From a virus: a DNA stretch of 21,011 bases. Below are positions 7,701 to 16,700 of the stretch, piece after piece. The notes beneath the pieces were generated by a model, which searched no databases, was not told where the DNA came from, and was given only the letters and a program-made list of their open reading frames with translations. Each line of letters begins with the position of its first letter. The stretch's first letter is position 1. Location of the stretch: the IMG/VR virus record IMGVR_UViG_3300020172_004213, positions 1-21,011 of that record, one strand, 5' to 3'. A program made the position numbers and the translations under genes.

Positions 7701-10700
7701 GTAAATCCCACTGGAATATCTACATTTGATCATACTATTAATTTTAGTAATCACGGATTTAATAATGGAGATTTTGTAACATACACCCATGATAATATTG
7801 CAATCAGCGGTCTTTCTTCATCAGTTCAATATAAAGTATTGAAAGTTGATGGCAATAGTTTTAGATTAGTAAATGCAGGAATTGGTGGTACATACCTTTC
7901 AGATTATCAAAGAGGAAAATATGTAAAATTCTCCTCTTCAGGATCCGGTTATCAGTATTTTTCATACCCACAAATTAGTGCAAATATTAATTATTCTATT
8001 GGAATTAATGGTAGTTCTGTTGGCATAGTTACAGCTACTCCTATTATTAGAGGAAAAATTGTTGATGCATATATTTACGAAGCAGGAACGAATTATGGAT
8101 CTACAATTTTAAATTTTCATAAGAAACCCAAAATCTCTATTAATAATGGGACTGATGCGGAATTGGTTCCCGTAATTATAGGGAATACAATTGAATCGGT
8201 TCAAATAAAATATGGTGGTACGAATTATTATTCTATTCCAGATCTTAATGTAATTGGTGATGGTAGTGGAGCAATATTAAGACCTTCTATTTCAAATGGA
8301 AAAATAATTAAAGTCTTTGTCCAAAATGGGGGACAAAATTATACATCAGAAAATACATTTATCAATGTTGTTCCTGCAGGTAAAAATGCAATTATTGAGG
8401 CATCAGTTAGATCTCTTACTTTAAATAATAATTATAGATTTAATAATTCTGAGATTATCTCTGGTGAAAATTCTTTGGAATATTCTGTTAGTGGATATAT
8501 TTCTCAAGTAAGAAGTGCCGTTAATGATACCAGTCAAAGTACAAATGCACACTCACCTTTAATTGGGTGGGCTTATGATGGAAATCCAATCTATGGTGCA
8601 TATGGATATCCGGATCCAACTATTGTATCGGATTGCATAGTATTGAGACCTGGATATAGTTTAAATTCAAATAATATTTTTAATAGACCTTCTTTGACTA
8701 ATTTCCCAGCAGGTGCTCTTGTTGAAGATTATGTCTTCAACAACTCTGGTGATTTGGATTATTCAAATGGAAGATTTTGCAAAACTCCGGAATTTCCATT
8801 AGGTACATATGCATACTTTGCTGGAATAACAACCGGATCCGCTCAAACTTTACCATCTTTCCCATATTTTGTTGGAGATAGATTCAAAAATAATTTTATC
8901 AAAGAAAATAGAACTCTAAATCAATCATTTAATTTGAATAATTCTTCATTAATTAGAAATACTCTTCCTTATAAAATTAATGATGAATATGCAGATAATG
9001 ATTTTATTATAGAATCAAATGAAATAATAAATCAAAAGGTAATGGTTGATTCCATTTATAAAGGAAAAATTGAAGGATTCGATATCCTCAATTCTGGAGA
9101 TGGATATTCCATTGGCGATACTTTAGTATTTGATAATACTGGAACATATGGAAGTAATGTAGATGCAAAAGTATTCAGTTTAACTGGTAAAGACATTGTT
9201 AATATCAATACATCTATAGAAACCTATGATAATACCATCTTTACCAGAAAAGATGGAAATTCTATTAATGCAACTATTTTACCATATCACACATTTTCTG
9301 ATGGTGATAACGTTACAGTATCTGGATTTTCAACATATTTAAGTGCATTAAATGGATCTTATCCAATAGGAGTTACTTCTTATAGTACAACTTTGACAAA
9401 TGCAATGGCATCAAGCCCATCTGTAGGGTTGGTAACAGATATCTATGTTGCAAATGTCCCTCCAAATATCTCTATTGGTAGCAGCATTAGTGTTGGCATA
9501 GGATCAGAAATTCTGTCCATTATTTACATTTTTGATACAACTAATGTTATAAGAGTTAAGAGATCTTCTGTTGGAGTTGCCTATAGTGCATCCACAATTA
9601 TCAATTATCTTTCAGATACTATTACTATTAATAAGCAAACCGAATATTTTGATTCAACTTTAAACAATAAAGTATTTTTTAATCCAACAGAAACAGTCGG
9701 TTTGGGAACTCTTGTTGGTATTGGAACAACGGTTCGTTATAGTCTTAATGGACAAAACTATATTGGTATAGGATCGACGGGACTTTCACCACTTTTAAGA
9801 ACTATTCCAACACAAAGCATTTATATTAAAAATCACCCATTCAAAGATAATCAACAAGTACTATTTAAAAAACCAGTTGGAATAGCAGCAACTGCCCTCA
9901 TTGTTTCGGGAAGTGCTGGAGTATCATCTACATTTATATTACCATCTCCAGGAGATGCTCAGATTGTTTATGTAACAAATAAATCAAGAGATACAATTGG
10001 AATCAAAACCCAATTAACTTCTAGTGAAATATTCTTCATTCAAAATGGGACGAATAACTATGAATATTCTATTGAATCGGTTTTCCCACAATTAACCGGT
10101 AGAATTGATAAAATAAAATCTACCGTCTCAGTTTCGACTGCTCATGGGCTTCTGCAAAATGATTCAATAAAACTTTCCATTCAACCAAATCTTTCGGTCG
10201 GAATAGGCACTTCAAGTTCCGTTTATGTTTCATATTATGCTGCCAAGAAGCAACTTATTTTTAATCCAATTGGATTTACTTCTGTTGGAATTAATACACT
10301 CAATAATACTATCAATTTACCAAACCATAATTTAAATACTGGAGATAAGGTATTTTATAAAGCAGACGATCTTGCAGCATCAGGATTAACAACTGGTGGA
10401 TATTTTGTTTATAGAGTTAATGATGACAATATTCAATTATCTGAGACATATAATGATAGCGTATCAAATCCACCAACCGTTGTTAGTACTGGAATTGGAA
10501 CTGGTGGGCGTTCTCAGCAGATTGGACTCATAAATCCCGAAATTAAATCAATTAGAGGAAACGATTTAGTATTTAATTTATCGGATACTACTCTATCTGG
10601 ATATAATTTTAAATTATATACTGACAACCAATTTGAAAATGAATTTGTTTCAATTGCAGGAACTACGGCATTTAGTGTAATTGGAATTGGAAGTCTTGGA

Positions 10701-13700
10701 ACTGCTTCAGCAACTAAAACAATTCAGTATAATTCGGAATTACCGAGCACATTATTCTACACATTAGAAAAATCTGGTTACCTCAGCACATCAGATAAAG
10801 ATGTCAATAATTATTCTCAGATAACATTTATTGACAGTGGTTATAATGGCAATTACTCAATTACTGGTGTAGGGACGACAACGTTTAGTTTTTCCCTACA
10901 ATCTATTCCAGAAACAAAAGTTTATAATGCAAGTGATTGCTCATTATTGAAATATACCACTAAATCAAAAAATGCAACTGGTGGTGTTGATAGAATAAGA
11001 ATTATTTCTGGTGGATATAATTATAAAAAATTACCGAAAATAAGTTATGTTGATAGTCAATTTGGTTCAAGTGCATATATTGTCCCAACTTCATCAACCA
11101 TTGGAAAAATAAACGATGTTAATATTATCAATCAAGGATTTGAATATGCTTCTGATAAAACCCTAAGACCATCCGCAAGCATACCTAGTTATCTCACAAT
11201 TGATTCATCAAATACACTTACAAAAATTGATGTAAATTATGGTGGAAATTACTATTCATTTACACCATCCGTAGTAGCTATAAATCCAAATACTGGAAAA
11301 GAAGTAGAAGATTATGTTTTAAATGCATCTCTCAGGGGATCTAGTATTAATAAAGTTGATATTGTAAAGAGTCCAAAAGGACTTCCAGCAACTCCATTAC
11401 AATTATTCACAGTAAATAATTCGAATGGAATATCAGTGGATACTATTGTAACTTCTCAGGCAGGAATTGCCACATGCACATTAGTTACTCCAGTATTAGG
11501 ATTTAGTACTAATGTCTTTGGTGTTGGTGATAAAGTTTTTGTTGAAGGCATACAACAATCGGGAGCAACTGGAACAGGATATAATTCATCAGATTATGGG
11601 TATAAGTTCTTTACTATTACAAATTATCAGAATACAATTCCTGCAACGGTAGAATTTACAGTATCCCAATATAGCAACAATCCCGGTATAGCAAAAACAA
11701 TTCAAGATTCTTTTGGAAATATTGTTAAGTATCAGGATTATCCACAATTTAGAATTTCACAGGAACCATCAACATTTATACTTGGTGAAAAATTAGCATC
11801 TGCTACTGGATCAGTATTTACTGAAAGAGATCTGACAGTTACTGAGTACAATATAAATTCAATAAAGGCAACTGGATCATATTCACTTACACCTGGAGAG
11901 CGCATTAAGGGAATTATATCAGGATCTGTCGCCTCGATCAGTAGCATTATTAGTCGAGAGGGAAGATTTGAAACTGATTATTCAACAAAAAATAATTATG
12001 ATTGGATTGACGAAGTGGGGAGATTGAATGAGGATTTTCAAGTAATAAATGATAGTGACTACTACCAAAATCTTTCATATACTATAAAGAGCCCTATTCA
12101 ATATGAAGAACTAAAGACATCCGTAAATTCCTTATTACATACTACTGGTTTGAAGAATTTTGCAGATACTCAAGTACAATCAGTAGCAAGAAGTGGAATT
12201 GGTTCTACCGATGGAACCGTTATTATTTACGACATTCAAAGTGAAAATAGGGTAGATACAATTAATTCATTTGACCTTGCCATTGATATAAACATATCCA
12301 ATAATAAATCCAAATTTTTAAAACTTAAAAATAAAAAATTATCTAGTTATATTGAATGTAGAACAAATAGAGTTCTTCAGGTAGATGATGTATCGTCACA
12401 ATTTACGAATAATGATGCAGCAGCTGTTGGTTATGTAGATTTGATTACTTACAATCTTCCAGATAATTTTGGAACTTATCTAGTTCAAATTATCAATACA
12501 CCGAAGAGTAGATATCAATTTACCGATTTGGTAGTTCTTGTAGATAATGATTACAATGTTTTCACTCTTCAAAGACAATCTTTAAATAATTCTACAATTA
12601 ATGTTGCTGATATTGATGGTTATATTGACGATTCCCTAGGAACAATTAGCTTAAGATTTACTCCTTTGGATCGTTTTAATGAAGATTATGACATTAAAAT
12701 GATTAAGTCAAGTTTTCCTGGAGCAAGTATTGGAATAGGAAGTACAAGTGTTGGATTTATTAAGTTAACAAATGCAGGATCTTATGTTTCGTCTGGAGTT
12801 ACTACATCAATCGTATCAGTAGCAACAACAACTAATTATGGATCTTTCTATGGAACATTTCAAATAATTGATAATGTCACCAATTATATGGATTTTGTTG
12901 AATTGTATATGACCTATGATGGTCAAGATACATATATGAGCCAGTATTATTATGATACAAGTTCACTATCAAATAATTATTCGAGTCAATTTATAGGAAC
13001 TTTTGGAGCATCGATTTCATCTGGAGTTTTATCGATAAATTATACCAATGATACCTCAAATTTAGTTACTGTAAATTCAAAAATAGTTGGATTTGGAACA
13101 ACCTCTATTGGAATTGGAACTTATAGATTTTTAGTTCCTGGTCAAGGTGCTGGATTTGAGAGATCAGCAAAATATGAATCTCTGTATTCAAGAGTTTCAA
13201 CTGCTTCAACGATTGTTTCATATTCTATTACAGATGTAGGTTGCTTTAAGGCAAAAGTTAATTTGAGTGTTGGGTCAACCAGCGAGTTGCATCAGATCAT
13301 GTTTATGTCTGACGGTGTTGATGGTTACATAACTCAATATCCAATTTTGTCCAATAAAGATACTACAGGAATTGGAACTTTTGGTACAGTTTATTCACCA
13401 CTTTACAACCAACTTTTATTCTATCCAAGTTCTAGTTTGGGTGGAGCAACTGTTGAAGTTAAAATTTACAATGAAGTATTTTATATTGAAGCGGATTATA
13501 GTAATGTACCACCAAATCTAATATACGGTACTGGTGAGGATACATTTACAATTAATCCATATAATGGATTGAACGCAAGAAGAATTAATAAATTGGACTT
13601 TGAGATGAATTATCAAGGAATTCCAATCTATAAGAAAGTATTTGACCCATCAAATGGAGCTCAATTAAATCCATCTACTGGTGTTATTACAATTCCAAAT

Positions 13701-16700
13701 CATTTCTTCAATACTGCTGAAGAACTGATTTATAATCCTGCAACAACTTTCCTAGGGATTGCTGTTACTGCTGTTGGGATAGGTTCTACACTAAGTTATA
13801 CTGGTGTTGTAACTTCGTTCTTACCATCAAGAGTATATCCAATTAAACTTGACAATAACAATTTCCAATTATCTACAAGAAAAGAATACGCCGAAGTTGG
13901 TATTTGCGTTACATTTACATCTTTTGGATCTGGAAATGCTCACGAATTAGAGATGACCAAGAAATTGGAAAAATCTTTGCTTACAATTGATAGTGTTGTT
14001 CAAGCACCTCTTGCATATTCATTACTAGATTATTCCTTAAAATACAATTCCGATCTAGTAGGAATTAGTAGAACTGGTATTATTGGAGTGAGTACTAATT
14101 TAATCACTGGAATTAATACTTCTGGTATAGTAGTTGGCAAATTAATAGGTTCTGTTGGAATAGTATCTTCTGATGCTCAGGTAACATCAATTGGGATTGG
14201 TAGTTTGACAATTAATAAAACTTCACTCCAAGGAATAAGTACAACAACAACATTTAATTTTGATGGTGGAGTTGGTGCTGGTAATACTAATTTTTCAATT
14301 AGTGGAATTTCTTCAATTAAACCAACAGATCTTCTCAAAATTGATGATGAATATGTAAGGGTTGTTTCTGTTGGACTTGGTACAACTAGTGGAGCACCTA
14401 TAAGTGGTCTAGGGACTTATTACATTCTCAATATTCAAAGAGGATATGCAGGAACTATTGCGACTGCACACTTTAATGATACTGCAATTCCTCTCTATAG
14501 GGGATCCTATAATATTGTTGGAAACAAAGTATGGTTCACAGAGTCTCCGAGAGGAAATGCAGTAACACAGAGAGATATTAGTAATCTGGAACAAGCAAAA
14601 TCCTCATTTACTGGAAGAGTTTATCTTAGAAAGGATTACACTACAAATACATTGTATGATAATATTTCAGAGAAATTTACTGGAATTGGGCAAACTTATA
14701 TTCTGACATTGAATGGATTGAACACTACCGGAATTGGATCTACTGGTGGTAATGGAATTCTTTTCATTAACAGTATTTTCCAGACTCCATCCACACAAAA
14801 TAATACTGGAAATAATTTTACTGTTGTTGATAATGCAGTTCTTGGAATTACTAGTGCTGTGTTTAGTGGAATTACTTCAACAAATGGTCAAATTATTAAA
14901 TCAGATGCTGATGTAAATCAAAATCAACTTCCAAGAGGTGGTATTATTGTTTCTTTAGGAACCAGTGAAGGTTCTGGATATGCTCCCTTAGTGGGCGTTG
15001 GAAGCACTGGAATTGAGATTAAACTTAGTGGTGGATCAATTTCTTCTATTGGATTTACAACTTCCTTCGTTGTTGGCGTAGCGGTCACTGGACTGATTGG
15101 AATCACAACTAATAGGATTACAGGTATTGTCACTAATTCAATTTCTGTTGGGCAGCAACTTCAGGCAATTGGTGTGGTTACTACTGGAACTTTTGTAACT
15201 TCTATTGGATTTGGAACTATTTTCATTAACAGTAACTCTACTAATGCAGTTGGAATAGCAACAACATTTTCATTTAGATCAGAACCAAATTTTGGATCTG
15301 GATATTTTGGAACGGTATCTATTGGAATATCTGACCCAACTGGATCTGGAGCAGTAGTTTCTGGAAGAGTTGGTTCTGGTGGTTCTATTTCTGGATTTAT
15401 AATTCAGAATGGTGGATCTGGATATACAAATCCATATGCTCAAATTGCACCACCAAATTATGAAAATCTTCCAATCATTGGTGTTTCTAGATTGAGCATA
15501 GGATCAACTACCGATACTGGAGTAGGATTGCAGGTGAATGTGACTGTTGGACCAAGTGTATCAACTGGAGTTGCCTCAACACTCTTTGGTGTAGAATCAT
15601 TTAAGATTACTAGACCTGGTTATGGTTTCCAAATTGGAGATGTATTTAAACCAGTAGGTCTCGTAACTGCAAAAGGTCTATCAGAACCAGCTAAAGAATT
15701 TAAATTAACTGTTTTAAGTACATTTAGTGATTCCTTTGCTGCTTGGCAATTTGGAGAAATGGATTATATTGATTCTATCAAAGCAATGCAGGATGGTAGT
15801 AGGACAAGATTCCCACTTTATTACAATTCACAATTATTGAGTTTTGAAATTAATGCTAATGATCAGGATTCTGCCAATATTGATCTTGGACCAATTCTAC
15901 TCATCTTTGTTAATGGAATTGTTCAAGCTCATGGAGATACTTATGAATTTGATGGCGGATCATCATTTGTATTCAAATTTCCACCATTGCCAGAGGATAA
16001 TATTGCAATTTTCTTCTACAGAGGAACAAGAAATCAAGATAGTATTTTAGTATCAGTTAATGAAAGCCTGAAGAGGGGAGATACTGTTCAATTATTTAAA
16101 AATCCAACAGTTTCTGGAGTCACGACTTCCCAAAATTCAAGATCAATTTCATATATTTCTGCTTCTGACAAAGTTGAGACTAACATTTATGGTGATCAGG
16201 GAATTGATGTTGCAAACTATAAACCATTTAGTTGGACAAAGCAAAAAGTTGATTCTAAGATCAATGGTGAGATTATCAGAAAAACTAGAGATTCAATTGA
16301 AGGATCAGTTTATCCATCTGCAAGAATTATTAAGGATTTAACATCTTTTGATACTGAATTGTTTGTTGATGACGCAAACTTCTTCAAATACGAACAAAAT
16401 CAAACAGCAGCATATTCGGGCTCCTTATCACCAATCACAATTGGTAGTTTTGGTGGATTGATCGTTAGTGGAAAGGATGATCCAGTATCTGCAGCATTAA
16501 CTGCAACAGTTTCTGCTGCTGGAACAATTTCAGCATTAACAATTACTAATGCTGGATCTGGATATACTGGAACAACAATACCAGTTAAAATTGCCCGTCC
16601 AAGAGTTATTGGTGTTGGTATTGGGTCAACCGCCATTGCAACGGTAAGTATTTCAAATGGAAGCATTTCTTCTCCAACAATTACTAATGCTGGGTTTGGA

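Noticed and set aside
11738-11947. Minus-strand frames across the structural genes (here and near 14409, 14924, 16400, 18615 and 19830)
   Set aside because: All lie opposite well-supported + strand genes, have no ribosome binding sites and read as shadows of repetitive codons.
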